From: Ruminococcus sp.
GTDB taxonomy: Bacteria > Bacillota > Clostridia > Oscillospirales > Ruminococcaceae
DNA length: 64,000 bases
Assembly (NCBI RefSeq): GCF_017464355.1
Contig: NZ_JAFUAG010000027.1
Span: forward strand, 124,001 to 188,000
Direction: 5' to 3'
The translations under genes and the position numbers were made by a program. The notes beneath the pieces are model-generated. The model saw only the letters and a program-made list of their open reading frames with translations. It was not told the origin of the DNA and searched no databases. Of this stretch, positions 8,787 through 16,859 are shown piece after piece. Every line of letters starts with the position of its first letter. The first letter of the stretch is position 1.

Positions 8787-8815
8787 ATTATAGCACACTG
8801 TCAGCACCCTGTCAA
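8787..8815 (-). promoter_or_regulatory. Sigma-A promoter of the EEP gene
   Basis: Minus strand: TTGACA, 17 bases, TATAAT; a near-consensus promoter about 40 bases from the GTG start. Confidence 0.75.
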
Positions 8816-8844
8816 ATCAGGGGCGGGAAAATTTCACATTAACA

Positions 8845-8883
8845 TAACTGCAACAAAACTCAAACCAAACTGCAACAAAGTCA
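8845..8883 (+). promoter_or_regulatory. Direct repeat upstream of the small repeat protein
   Basis: ACTGCAACAAA occurs twice 23 bases apart (about 8846 and 8869), each followed by TCA. It lies just upstream of a TATATT/TACACT region and could be an activator site. Confidence 0.35.
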
Positions 8884-8933
8884 GGGTATATTTACAGTAC
8901 ACTAAAACCAGATACAAAACGGAGGTAATAGTC

Positions 8934-9149
8934 ATGTCAAAAATAGCAGATGTAAATGCAAAGATAGCAGAGGGCGCTGTCAAGGTCTACAGGAAGATCG
9001 AGAACGGAGTGGTATCGGGCTACAAAAAGGTGGAGGACACCGTGGTCGGGGGGTACAAAAAGGTTGAGGACAGCTTTGTGGATAAGTTCATCGCCGGAGA
9101 AGGGGAGTCGGCAGAAGAAGCCAAAGCACGCATAGCCCCTAAGCTGTAA
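8934..9149 (+). CDS. Small amphipathic 11-residue-repeat protein
   Basis: 71 residues, with GGAGGTAATAGTC before the ATG. The core is built of three near-identical 11-residue units of the form xVVxGYKKVED (YRKIENGVVSG, YKKVEDTVVGG, YKKVEDSFVDK), predicted to form a long amphipathic helix. The tail EGESAEEAKARIAP is charged. There is no signal or membrane segment. Eleven-residue repeats of this kind are known in helix-forming, lipid- or stress-associated proteins. I do not recognise a named family. It ends at the second palindromic element. Confidence 0.7.
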   Translation: MSKIADVNAKIAEGAVKVYRKIENGVVSGYKKVEDTVVGGYKKVEDSFVDKFIAGEGESAEEAKARIAPKL

Positions 9150-9150
9150 C

Positions 9151-9485
9151 AAAAAAGGCGGTCTGTATGGGTAGTTCTCATAAAGAAGCTTATATGTTCT
9201 ACTGGGGGAGACCCTTTTAAAAAAGGGTTATCCACCTATGTCAGCTATGCTGACATATACCCCACTTCCTAAAACTTCTATATTGGGTGGGCGAAAGGTC
9301 ACTGTTCTATGATAGAACAACAAATGTTTGACACTTGCTATACTTCGCAAGTACAGTGACTTTTCGCCCACCCAATATAAAAAGTCTTTGGAAAGGGGTT
9401 CGGGGGATAACCTTTCTTCAGAAAGGTTTCCCCCGATAAAACACACAAGTTTCTTTATGAGTGCCACCCTTAAAAGACCGTCTTT
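9151..9485. repeat. Palindromic intergenic element, copy 2
   Basis: The core at 9164-9469 matches copy 1 (4886-5172) almost base for base in both arms. It again lies between convergent genes, inside complementary flanks (GGCGGTCT on the left, AGACCGTC followed by T-rich sequence on the right). It differs by a replaced segment at about 9230-9262 containing a perfect TATGTCAGC/GCTGACATA hairpin. The inner hairpin CACTTGC/GCAAGTA differs from copy 1 (CACTTGC/GTAAGTG) while still pairing. Confidence 0.8.
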
Positions 9486-9489
9486 CTAT

Positions 9490-10440
9490 TTATACCTGTT
9501 TTTCTGCCTCAGGCTGAGCTTCCTTTTTATTCAGTATACCTGCCAGCACAGCGCCTGAGATATTATGCCACACTGAAAAGACAGCCCCCGGGACCGTTGC
9601 CATGGCAAGGTCGGGGAAAGCCGTGCCTGCCAGTGAGGTGGCAAGCCCTGAATTCTGCATACCTACCTCTATGGCAAGAGCCTTTTTCCTCGGAAGATCC
9701 ATTTTGAAGAGGACACCTATAAGGTACCCGCACAGGTAGCCCAGCAGGTTATGCAGTACCACAACGGCAAGTATGATAAGTCCTGTAGACAGTATCTTCT
9801 CGCTGTTATGGGATACTACCGACCCAACGATAAGGCAGATAGCCGTGACCGAAACTGCGGGCAGAGCCTCGCTGACTTTCTGCGTAAAATTGCCGAACAG
9901 CTTGTTGATGAGCAGACCCAGTGCTATGGGAATGATAACGACCTGAACGATAGACAGGAACATGGACATGATATTGACACTTACGGTCGTCCTCAGATAA
10001 ACATAGGTCAGCATGGGGGTAAGGAAGGGGGCGAGCAAGGTGTTTACACTCGTCATACCCACGGAAAGGGCGGTATCTCCCTTGGCCAGGTAGGTCATCA
10101 CGTTGCTCGATGTCCCACCCGGGCAGGTGCCCACCATGACGACACCTACCAGCAGTTCGTTGTCAAGGCCGAACAGCTTCCCCAGCAGAAAGGCCAGCAG
10201 CGGCATGACGATAAACTGTGCCAGACAGCCTATAGCCACGTCCCGCGGCCTTTTGAAAACGATGGAAAGGTCGGAAAGCTTCATGGTCGTGCCCATGCCG
10301 AACATGACTATCATCAGAAGATAAGTGACCCATTCCGTCTTTATCCACAGGCAGGTCTTCGGCAGCAGCAGTGCCGCCGAAGCGATGAGCAAAACTATCC
10401 ATGCCATATATTTCCCAAGTATCTCACTGATCTTTTTCAT
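9490..10440 (-). CDS. Bile acid:sodium symporter (BASS) family transporter
   Basis: 316 residues with about nine hydrophobic segments. The BASS signature GTCPGGTSSNVMTYLAKGD lies in the first half and VGMQNSGLA in the second; both line the Na+ and substrate sites in this fold. It likely imports an organic anion (bile acid, pantoate, pyruvate or similar) with sodium; which one cannot be read from the sequence. It follows the LCP gene by 51 bases on the same strand with no terminator between, so the two may be co-transcribed. Confidence 0.88.
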   Translation of the reverse strand: MKKISEILGKYMAWIVLLIASAALLLPKTCLWIKTEWVTYLLMIVMFGMGTTMKLSDLSIVFKRPRDVAIGCLAQFIVMPLLAFLLGKLFGLDNELLVGVVMVGTCPGGTSSNVMTYLAKGDTALSVGMTSVNTLLAPFLTPMLTYVYLRTTVSVNIMSMFLSIVQVVIIPIALGLLINKLFGNFTQKVSEALPAVSVTAICLIVGSVVSHNSEKILSTGLIILAVVVLHNLLGYLCGYLIGVLFKMDLPRKKALAIEVGMQNSGLATSLAGTAFPDLAMATVPGAVFSVWHNISGAVLAGILNKKEAQPEAEKQV

Positions 10441-10491
10441 TATTCATCTACCCCTGTATCTTTTTATCTTTCGTGATGTGTCTGCTGACAG

Positions 10492-11946
10492 TCATTCGTA
10501 TATCTCGTGCCGCAGCAGGCTTCGGCAGGCTTCAAGGTCAACATCAAGGGTGGACTGCCCGTTGTGGTCGCCGTAGCCGTAGCTGCCCTCGGCAGGCAGG
10601 CGCAGGGACTTTATCTCGTAATTCACCGAGAACAGCGCCTTATAGGCCATGAACATCATATCCGCCCTGCTCATGTTGGTGGAAAGGTGAGAGAATGCCG
10701 CATTGGCAAACTTGTTTATCACCAGCGGGTTCGAGCCCTTGACCTTGCTTATTATCTTCGAGATGACCTTCCGCTGGCGGTCGGTGCGCTCAAAGTCCGC
10801 ATTACCCACATAGCGCAGTCTTGCATAGGCCAGCGCCTGGTTGCCGTTGAGGGTCATGTTCTTTCCGCCGTGGGTCAGAAGGTCGGTGCTTCCCGGCTGG
10901 CCGAGTATCTTGTTCTGCTCCCGCTGAGGAGGCTCCATGCCTGCGGCTTCTTCATCGGATACATCAAGCTCTATGCCGCCCAGGGCGTCAACGATGTCGA
11001 TAAAGGCGAAGAAATCGATGTAGACATAATCGTCCACCGAGATATCGAAGTTGTACTCAATGGTATCCATGAGCAGTTCAGCGCCCCCGTGAACGTAGGC
11101 CGAGTTCAGCTTGTCCCAGAAGTCAACGTCCTCGCCGTTTGTGTTCCTGCCCTTTATCTCAACGTACATATCCCTCATGAACGATGTCATAGTGACCGTC
11201 TTTTTGGACTTGTTTACCGAGAGAAGTATCATTGAGTCGGTTCTGCCGTATTCGTTCTTGTCACGGGTGTCCGAGCCGATGAGGAGGATATTGGTCAAAT
11301 CGGAGCTTTCCAGAGCGCCGCTGGTATAGGTTCGCACACCTCTGCCCCGCTGATCCACCAGGCTGATGTAGTAGTAAAGCAGCCCGTTCAGCCCTATGAA
11401 CATGACCAGCAGCAGTATTATCACCGTGCGGAAGAAGCTGCGTACAGGGTGGCTTTTCCTGTATTCGGGGGCTTCACTGCTTGTGTGCCCGCCGAATTGC
11501 AGTTCCTCGGGGTCATAGCGCTTTTCGTACTTCACAGGCTTGCTCCTCCTTTTGGCTGTGTTCTTCGTTGCAGACTTTTTCGGCGCTTCACGGCGGGGGG
11601 TGCTTTCGGCAAAGGTACGGCGCTGTTTCCTCACCGCAGGCCTGGTCTTTTTGGGCGCCGCTGACCTTTTGCGTGAGGGTGCCTGCCTCTGCTGAGGTGC
11701 CGCCTGTCCCCGTCGGGGTGGCTGCTGCGGCCGCGGCCTTTGCTGACCATAGCTCTGCTGACCGCCGTACTGCGGGCTTTCGTCGTACTGCTCATATTCC
11801 CCTGCAAAAGCGTCATCTATACTGCCCATGCTGAGGTCTATGTCGCCGCCCTTGTCCCCCGCCATACGGGAGAACTGCTCCAGCTGGCGCTGGTACTGCT
11901 CCTCATAGGGGTCAACGGGACGGCTGTTGAATTTATTGTTATCCAT
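10492..11946 (-). CDS. LytR-CpsA-Psr (LCP) family cell-wall ligase
   Basis: 484 residues. A cytoplasmic N-terminus of about 160 residues is rich in Gln/Pro/Arg, then one membrane helix (VIILLLVMFIGLNGLLYYYI) leads to an extracellular LCP domain. Family motifs include NILLIGSDTRD, GRTDSMILLSVN, TSFMRDMYVEI, LNSAYVHGG and YARLRYVGNADFERTDRQR, the Arg/Asp residues that hold the polyprenyl diphosphate. These enzymes transfer teichoic acid or capsule polymers from lipid carrier to peptidoglycan. The long basic cytoplasmic tail is unusual. Confidence 0.92.
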   Translation of the reverse strand: MDNNKFNSRPVDPYEEQYQRQLEQFSRMAGDKGGDIDLSMGSIDDAFAGEYEQYDESPQYGGQQSYGQQRPRPQQPPRRGQAAPQQRQAPSRKRSAAPKKTRPAVRKQRRTFAESTPRREAPKKSATKNTAKRRSKPVKYEKRYDPEELQFGGHTSSEAPEYRKSHPVRSFFRTVIILLLVMFIGLNGLLYYYISLVDQRGRGVRTYTSGALESSDLTNILLIGSDTRDKNEYGRTDSMILLSVNKSKKTVTMTSFMRDMYVEIKGRNTNGEDVDFWDKLNSAYVHGGAELLMDTIEYNFDISVDDYVYIDFFAFIDIVDALGGIELDVSDEEAAGMEPPQREQNKILGQPGSTDLLTHGGKNMTLNGNQALAYARLRYVGNADFERTDRQRKVISKIISKVKGSNPLVINKFANAAFSHLSTNMSRADMMFMAYKALFSVNYEIKSLRLPAEGSYGYGDHNGQSTLDVDLEACRSLLRHEIYE

Positions 11947-11985
11947 TTCATCTTTCCTTTCGGCAATTAACTTTCAGCCAAACTT

Positions 11986-12014
11986 ATTATATAGTATAGT
12001 TTCTGCTTTGTCAA
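11986..12014 (-). promoter_or_regulatory. Sigma-A promoter of the LCP gene
   Basis: Minus strand: TTGACA, 17 bases, TATAAT, about 40 bases from the ATG. Confidence 0.75.
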
Positions 12015-12109
12015 ACCAAACATGACATTTTTCATCACTCTATCACGGTATTTTTACCCTTTGTATAAAATATGACAGACTTCAGGCGAAAAAAATTCTT
12101 CCGCAGGTC

Positions 12110-12138
12110 TTTACAAAGCGGGAAAAATGTTATATAAT
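12110..12138 (+). promoter_or_regulatory. Sigma-A promoter of prfB
   Basis: TTTACA, 17 bases, TATAAT, about 39 bases before the prfB start. Confidence 0.65.
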
Positions 12139-12176
12139 ATATGTGTATGTACATTTGAAGAAAGGTGTTGTAAACT

Positions 12177-13316
12177 ATGGCAGTAGTTTTTCTGGAAAAC
12201 TTAAAGTCTGAGCTTGACGCCTGCAGACCCCTTATCAAGGAGCTGCATGATGTCTATGATATAGAGAACGCAGGTGAGAAGATAGAGGAGCTTCACGAAA
12301 AGGCAGCCGAGCCCGGTTTCTGGGACGACCCCGAGAAGTCCCAGGTGGTGCTGCAGCAGACCCGTAACCTGGAGGGCAAGGTGGAGCGCTACAACAAGTT
12401 CAATTCAGCCGCTGACGATATCGAGGTAATGATAGAAATGGCCGCTGAGGAGGACGAGGATACTCAGGCTGAGCTGGTGGAGGAGATAAAGGCTGAGCTT
12501 GACAAGCTGAGAGAGGGTCTTGATGCGGCTTCGCTGGAAACTCTGCTGACGGGCGAGTATGACCACAGCAATGCCATACTTAACTTTCATGCGGGCGCAG
12601 GCGGAACTGAGGCTCAGGACTGGACAGAGATGCTCATAAGAATGTATACCAAGTGGGCGGACTCCCACGGCTTCAATGCCAAGATAATGGATATACTGGA
12701 GGGCGGCGACGCAGGCATAAAGAGCTGCTCCATGTTCATCGAGGGCGAGAATGCCTACGGCTATCTGAAGAGCGAATCAGGCATACACAGACTTGTGCGC
12801 ATATCTCCCTTTGACAGCTCGGGAAGCAGACACACCTCATTCTCGGCCGTTGAGGTAATGCCAGAGCTTGATGACACTATCGAAGTCGAGATAAGGCCTG
12901 AGGATATCGAGATGGAGGTCTACCGTGCCAGCGGTGCAGGCGGACAGCACATCAACAAGACCTCCTCTGCGGTAAGACTGATACACAAGCCCACAGGCAT
13001 TGTAACAGCCTGCCAGACCCAGCGTTCCCAGTTCCAGAACAAGGACTACGCTATGAAAATGCTGAAAGCAAAGCTCATCGAGATAAAGGAAAGGGAACAC
13101 CTGGAAAAGATAGAGGACATCAAGGGTGTGCAGAAGGAGATAGCCTGGGGCTCCCAGATAAGATCCTATGTATTCATGCCCTACACCCTTGTAAAGGACC
13201 TGCGCACAGGCTACGAGTACAACAATGTCAAGGCGGTAATGGACGGCGACCTGGACGGCTTTATCAACTCCTACCTGAAAGCGCTCTCCCTTGGAAAGAT
13301 CGAGAAAAATTCATAA
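12177..13316 (+). CDS. prfB: Peptide chain release factor 2
   Basis: 379 residues. The stop-codon-reading tripeptide is SPF (about 209-211), typical of RF2, which recognises UGA and UAA. The GGQ motif that triggers peptide release is at 255-257 (SGAGGQHINKT). The frame is continuous: no in-frame UGA and no CUUUGA slip site near codon 25, so the autoregulatory +1 frameshift of many RF2 genes is absent. An AAAGGTG ribosome site precedes the ATG. Its own promoter and terminator make it a single-gene unit. Confidence 0.96.
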   Translation: MAVVFLENLKSELDACRPLIKELHDVYDIENAGEKIEELHEKAAEPGFWDDPEKSQVVLQQTRNLEGKVERYNKFNSAADDIEVMIEMAAEEDEDTQAELVEEIKAELDKLREGLDAASLETLLTGEYDHSNAILNFHAGAGGTEAQDWTEMLIRMYTKWADSHGFNAKIMDILEGGDAGIKSCSMFIEGENAYGYLKSESGIHRLVRISPFDSSGSRHTSFSAVEVMPELDDTIEVEIRPEDIEMEVYRASGAGGQHINKTSSAVRLIHKPTGIVTACQTQRSQFQNKDYAMKMLKAKLIEIKEREHLEKIEDIKGVQKEIAWGSQIRSYVFMPYTLVKDLRTGYEYNNVKAVMDGDLDGFINSYLKALSLGKIEKNS

Positions 13317-13360
13317 TTCATAATGAAGCTGTCCGCTTCATTATAATTGACAGGCATAGA

Positions 13361-13398
13361 AAAAGTGCGTTCCGTTTTTTGGAACGCACTTATTTTTT
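13361..13398. terminator. Bidirectional intrinsic terminator
   Basis: AAGTGCGTTCC pairs with GGAACGCACTT, with A-runs on the left and T-runs on the right. It serves prfB and the convergent YesL-type gene. A further hairpin, AATGAAGC/GCTTCATT, lies at 13322-13342. Confidence 0.85.
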
Positions 13399-13472
13399 CT
13401 AACTTTCGTTTATGCAAATCTTACGAGCTTACAGCCAAACCATCGCCCATGTCAATAATTATGAATTATGAA

Positions 13473-14363
13473 TTATCTAATGGTTTTGCGTTTGGAACTT
13501 TTAGAGGCGGCGGGAGGTGCTGTTTCCTCGGCGGCCTTGTCTTCAAAGAGGGCTTCACCCTCAGCAGGGGTAAGGCCTGCGTTCTCGGGGTTCTCTTCGC
13601 CGAGCTGGTCATAGTAGGGCTGTATAACGTGCTTGCGGATAACAGGGTAGCAGTTGAAGCAGGCAACGAAGGTCAGGAAAGTAAAGGGGAAGAAAATGAC
13701 AAGCGCTATGCCGATCCCGGGATTCACAAGCAGCATAAGGTAGTTGAAGATGATGATGAACAGTGAAGTCAGCAGGGTGAAGATAGTCTTCTTCATGCCG
13801 ATAGAAACAAGGAACAGCGCGTTGCGCAGTATCTGCTTCATGCTCAGGTTGGTGGAGCAGATCATCTGGTAGATGTAAAAGTGCATCATGAAAAATACCA
13901 GCATACAGGCAAGGCATATCACATAGGGAATGTACATGGTGCTGTTCTGCAGAGCCATCTGCTGGTAAATGGGCACGCCTATGACAAAGCTGATTATTGC
14001 CACCGTGTCAATGTAGCCCATTATCAGCCCCTGCTTGAAGTTCAGCTTGAAAGAGTGGAAAAAGTCGTGCCAGAGGAAGGTGTGCCTTTCCTGAGAATAG
14101 TTCCTGGCCACACGGGTCATGGCCGCCGTGGCAGGACCCATTATCCCCGCAGTGACCGACAGCGCCAGCCACTTTAAATTCTCGCTGGCCAGCAGCAGCG
14201 TGGCGAACAGCGGGATAAGGAAAATAAAGTACAGCAGGTTCAGCCCCATGAGCTGCCATGCGTGCCTGAAATATACTTCCCAGAATTTGAAAAAGGGACG
14301 CTTTTCGTGAGGGGTCTTCAATACTCCTCTGCCGGGGGTGTTGTAGTTTCCGAATAATGCCAT
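13473..14363 (-). CDS. YesL-type (DUF624) membrane protein
   Basis: 296 residues. Five to six hydrophobic segments and the pattern GPATAAMTRVARNY / HDFFHSFKLNFKQG match the DUF624/YesL family, often found beside sugar-uptake genes. The C-terminal 40 residues are a hydrophilic Glu/Ala/Lys tail ending in basic residues. AAGGAG lies 8 bases before the ATG. It starts 27 bases after the SpoIIM-like gene and is probably the last gene of the proC operon. Function of the family is not established. Confidence 0.75.
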   Translation of the reverse strand: MALFGNYNTPGRGVLKTPHEKRPFFKFWEVYFRHAWQLMGLNLLYFIFLIPLFATLLLASENLKWLALSVTAGIMGPATAAMTRVARNYSQERHTFLWHDFFHSFKLNFKQGLIMGYIDTVAIISFVIGVPIYQQMALQNSTMYIPYVICLACMLVFFMMHFYIYQMICSTNLSMKQILRNALFLVSIGMKKTIFTLLTSLFIIIFNYLMLLVNPGIGIALVIFFPFTFLTFVACFNCYPVIRKHVIQPYYDQLGEENPENAGLTPAEGEALFEDKAAEETAPPAASKSSKRKTIR

Positions 14364-14390
14364 TTTAAAACTCCTTGTAATTTGCCGAAC

Positions 14391-15008
14391 TTATGTCAGC
14401 TTTCCGATAAATAAATAATTGCACAGGGTATCAGCCCCTGCGGCCAGCGCCAGCATTGCCTCTGTCACCAGAAGCTTTGCGCCGTAAAGCTTCACTGTGT
14501 CCGCCAGACCTGTTTCCTGCCTGCGTGAAAGGGTGCGGCGCAGATAGATGTTTGAAAGGCTTATAGCCTCCCTTGCGGCCGCCGCCAGCGCCATGGTAGA
14601 TATGACCGCTCCGGGCAGCAGAAGACCTGCGGCATAAACAGCACCGCTCCTGCCTACAGCAGAGTATGTCCCTGCCAGCGTAAAGCCCAGCCCCATGCCC
14701 CGAAGTATCAGCAGTGCCAGCTCAAAGGGCTGCCCTATGGCGCAGAAGCCTGCCGCCCCCATGGCCAGCAGGAAGACCGTACTGCCTAAAAGCGACCCTG
14801 CCATGACCCCGCCGTTGTCCATGCCTGCACGGGATTGTATGCTGTCTGCCCCGAAAAGGCTCAGCCTGTCCGCAGCTGTACTGTCCAGGGAGAAACACAT
14901 CGCTCCCAGCAGCACCCCTGTCACCGCAGCCCCGCAGAGAAAGGCGAAGCTGCCCCTGCGGTAAACACCGCAGCTGTTGTTTTCTGTTGCCGTAAGGCTT
15001 GTCTGCAT
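14391..15008 (-). CDS. SpoIIM-like membrane protein
   Basis: 205 residues from the ATG at 15008, with GAGGTGAT 6 bases upstream. Four to five membrane segments. The segment LILRGMGLGFTLAGTYSAVG followed by AAGLLLPGAVIS resembles the LRGxxLGFT and LPxxxI motifs of stage II sporulation protein M (DUF95), which helps recruit peptidoglycan-degrading machinery in engulfment. The match is by motif only, and no other sporulation genes are in the window. It lies 47 bases after proC on the same strand. Confidence 0.5.
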   Translation of the reverse strand: MQTSLTATENNSCGVYRRGSFAFLCGAAVTGVLLGAMCFSLDSTAADRLSLFGADSIQSRAGMDNGGVMAGSLLGSTVFLLAMGAAGFCAIGQPFELALLILRGMGLGFTLAGTYSAVGRSGAVYAAGLLLPGAVISTMALAAAAREAISLSNIYLRRTLSRRQETGLADTVKLYGAKLLVTEAMLALAAGADTLCNYLFIGKLT

Positions 15009-15055
15009 AAATATCACCTCGGTAATACTATGCAGGAAAATGCTGTGTTATTCCA

Positions 15056-15859
15056 TTACTTTGCCAGCTCGTAGGCACGGGCTGTGCAGGCTTCGCAGCA
15101 TTCCTTTACTGCTTTGTCAAGGCTGTTCGCCCTGAGCTTGTCAAGCCCTGCAATGGTGGTGCCGCCCTTGGAGGACACCATGGTTATCAGCTCGTCTATG
15201 GTCTTCCCGCTGTCAGTTATCATCCTGGCAGAGCCTATGAGGGACTTGGCAAAGAGGTCGGTGGCAGCCTTTTCATCAATGCCCACGCTCTTTGCGTAGT
15301 CGATGAAATACTGAGCATAAAGATAGATGAACGCAGGCGAAGAACCGTTTATGGCTATGACCTCTTTCATCTTGTCCTTGGGCAGAACTGCACATATTCC
15401 GCAGGAACCGAAAATGTTCTGCACCAGTGTGAACTCGTCCTCGGTAACGCTGTCAGACTTTGCCAGTGCAGTTGCACCCTCGCCCAGCAGCAGAGGTGTG
15501 TTGGGCATTACCATAACTACCTTTGCCCCTGCAACTGTCCTCTCGGCGATGTAGTCATCGGTTATACCTGCACATATGGAAATTATTACCTTTTCAGGGG
15601 ACATAGCGTCCTTTATCTTTGCCAGCACCTCGTCCAGCTGCTGGGGCTTTATGGCCAGGAAGATATAGTCGCACCAGCTGACTACCTCAGCCTCACCCGA
15701 AAGGGGAGTCGCCCCGATATCAGCGGCCTTCTGCAAAGCGGGCTCATAGCTGTCATAAGCGAACAGGGCTATGTCATCGCTCATGCGGCTGCCCTTAATG
15801 CCCTTCATGATAGCGCCGCCCATGTTGCCTGCGCCGATAAATCCTACCTTATATTTCAT
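15056..15859 (-). CDS. proC: Pyrroline-5-carboxylate reductase
   Basis: 267 residues from the ATG at 15859. The N-terminal Rossmann motif is GFIGAGNMGGAIMKG, followed by FLAIKPQ and VMPNTPLLLGEGATAL. The C-terminal dimer domain carries AINGSSPAFIYLY and a VSSKGGTTIAGL motif near the active site. It reduces pyrroline-5-carboxylate to proline with NAD(P)H in the cytoplasm. It is the first gene of a three-gene unit with SpoIIM-like and YesL-type membrane proteins, for which no metabolic link is evident. Confidence 0.95.
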   Translation of the reverse strand: MKYKVGFIGAGNMGGAIMKGIKGSRMSDDIALFAYDSYEPALQKAADIGATPLSGEAEVVSWCDYIFLAIKPQQLDEVLAKIKDAMSPEKVIISICAGITDDYIAERTVAGAKVVMVMPNTPLLLGEGATALAKSDSVTEDEFTLVQNIFGSCGICAVLPKDKMKEVIAINGSSPAFIYLYAQYFIDYAKSVGIDEKAATDLFAKSLIGSARMITDSGKTIDELITMVSSKGGTTIAGLDKLRANSLDKAVKECCEACTARAYELAK

Positions 15860-15893
15860 AGTGAACATCTCCGTTTCAAAAATAGTTAATGAT

Positions 15894-15922
15894 ATTATAC
15901 TACATTTTACACAATATTTCAA
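15894..15922 (-). promoter_or_regulatory. Sigma-A promoter of the proC operon
   Basis: Minus strand: TTGAAA, 17 bases, TATAAT. Confidence 0.7.
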
Positions 15923-15969
15923 GTCCTTTTTTGCGCATATGTACCACGGCGGGGCTTTTGGGCGACCTC

Positions 15970-15998
15970 TTGCAAGCTTGGGGCCAGTGTGATATAAT
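15970..15998 (+). promoter_or_regulatory. Sigma-A promoter of the AlkZ-related gene
   Basis: TTGCAA, 17 bases ending GTGTGA, TATAAT, about 40 bases before the ATG. Confidence 0.65.
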
Positions 15999-16037
15999 AT
16001 AGTAGACCTACAAAAAACAGAAACGGAGTAATAGCAC

Positions 16038-16793
16038 ATGGAAACAGTGAACGGCGAATGGATAATGAAAGGCCTCAGGCTTGATGACCCCATGAGGATA
16101 CGCACCTGCGGCGAGCTTACCGCGTGGATAAAGAAGGTGGGCTTTCTGCCGCTGTTTTCGGGGGAGGTAGAGGGCTTTTCGGCAGAGGAACACGTTTCGC
16201 CCCGCTTCTGGTGGACGGGGGACAGGGAGGATGACCCCTGGGAATGGCGGGAGATCATTGCGGCAGAACATGAGGTGGCTTACGGAAAATTCTTCGGGGG
16301 CAGGGCCGGCTTTGTCAGCAGGGAGTGGCTGCCTTATTTTGCCAATTACAGGCGGGGCGGCTATGATTTCGACGCAAGATACGAGGACGGCCTTGCCAAC
16401 CGCCGTGAGAAACTGATAATGGATAGGCTGACCGACCGTGACGAGGACGGGGAGGTGGTCTTTGTGCGGAAGAACATTCTTTCCACCGAGCTTAAAAAGC
16501 TCTGCGGCTTCGGCAAGGGGGGCGAGAAGAATTTCCCCGGTATCACCACGGGGCTGATGATGCAGATGTACCTTGTCACCGCAGGCTTCCGCAGGCGGGT
16601 GAACAAAAAGGGGGGCGAGTACGGCATGGCGGTATCGGTGCTGGAGACCCCCGAGTCCATATGGGGATATGAACATATGACCTCAGCCTACGGCGAGAGC
16701 CCCGAGGCTTCACGGAAGAGAATAGCGAAGCGCATTAAAGAGCTTTTCCCTGCCGCAGATGATGAGAGCATAAGGGCGGTTATAGGAAAATAA
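16038..16793 (+). CDS. AlkZ-related conserved protein
   Basis: 251 residues, no signal or membrane segment. The blocks WWTGDREDDPWEWREIIAA, AYGKFFGGRAGFVSREW and FANYRRGGYDFDARYEDG match, from memory, a Firmicutes family of about 240 residues labelled AlkZ-related (distant from the winged-helix DNA glycosylase AlkZ). The C-terminal half is basic with many Arg/Lys residues. A nucleic-acid role is possible but I see no catalytic motif that proves it. Single-gene unit with its own promoter and a shared terminator. Confidence 0.55.
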   Translation: METVNGEWIMKGLRLDDPMRIRTCGELTAWIKKVGFLPLFSGEVEGFSAEEHVSPRFWWTGDREDDPWEWREIIAAEHEVAYGKFFGGRAGFVSREWLPYFANYRRGGYDFDARYEDGLANRREKLIMDRLTDRDEDGEVVFVRKNILSTELKKLCGFGKGGEKNFPGITTGLMMQMYLVTAGFRRRVNKKGGEYGMAVSVLETPESIWGYEHMTSAYGESPEASRKRIAKRIKELFPAADDESIRAVIGK

Positions 16794-16817
16794 GAAACTT
16801 CCTCCATGACACAAAAT

Positions 16818-16859
16818 GAGCGTGAGCGAAACACCGCCCACGCTCGTTTCTTTATTTTA
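16818..16859. terminator. Bidirectional intrinsic terminator
   Basis: GAGCGTGAGC pairs with GCCCACGCTC (one mismatch), followed by TTTCTTTATTTT. It lies between the convergent AlkZ-related and trmO genes. Confidence 0.75.
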
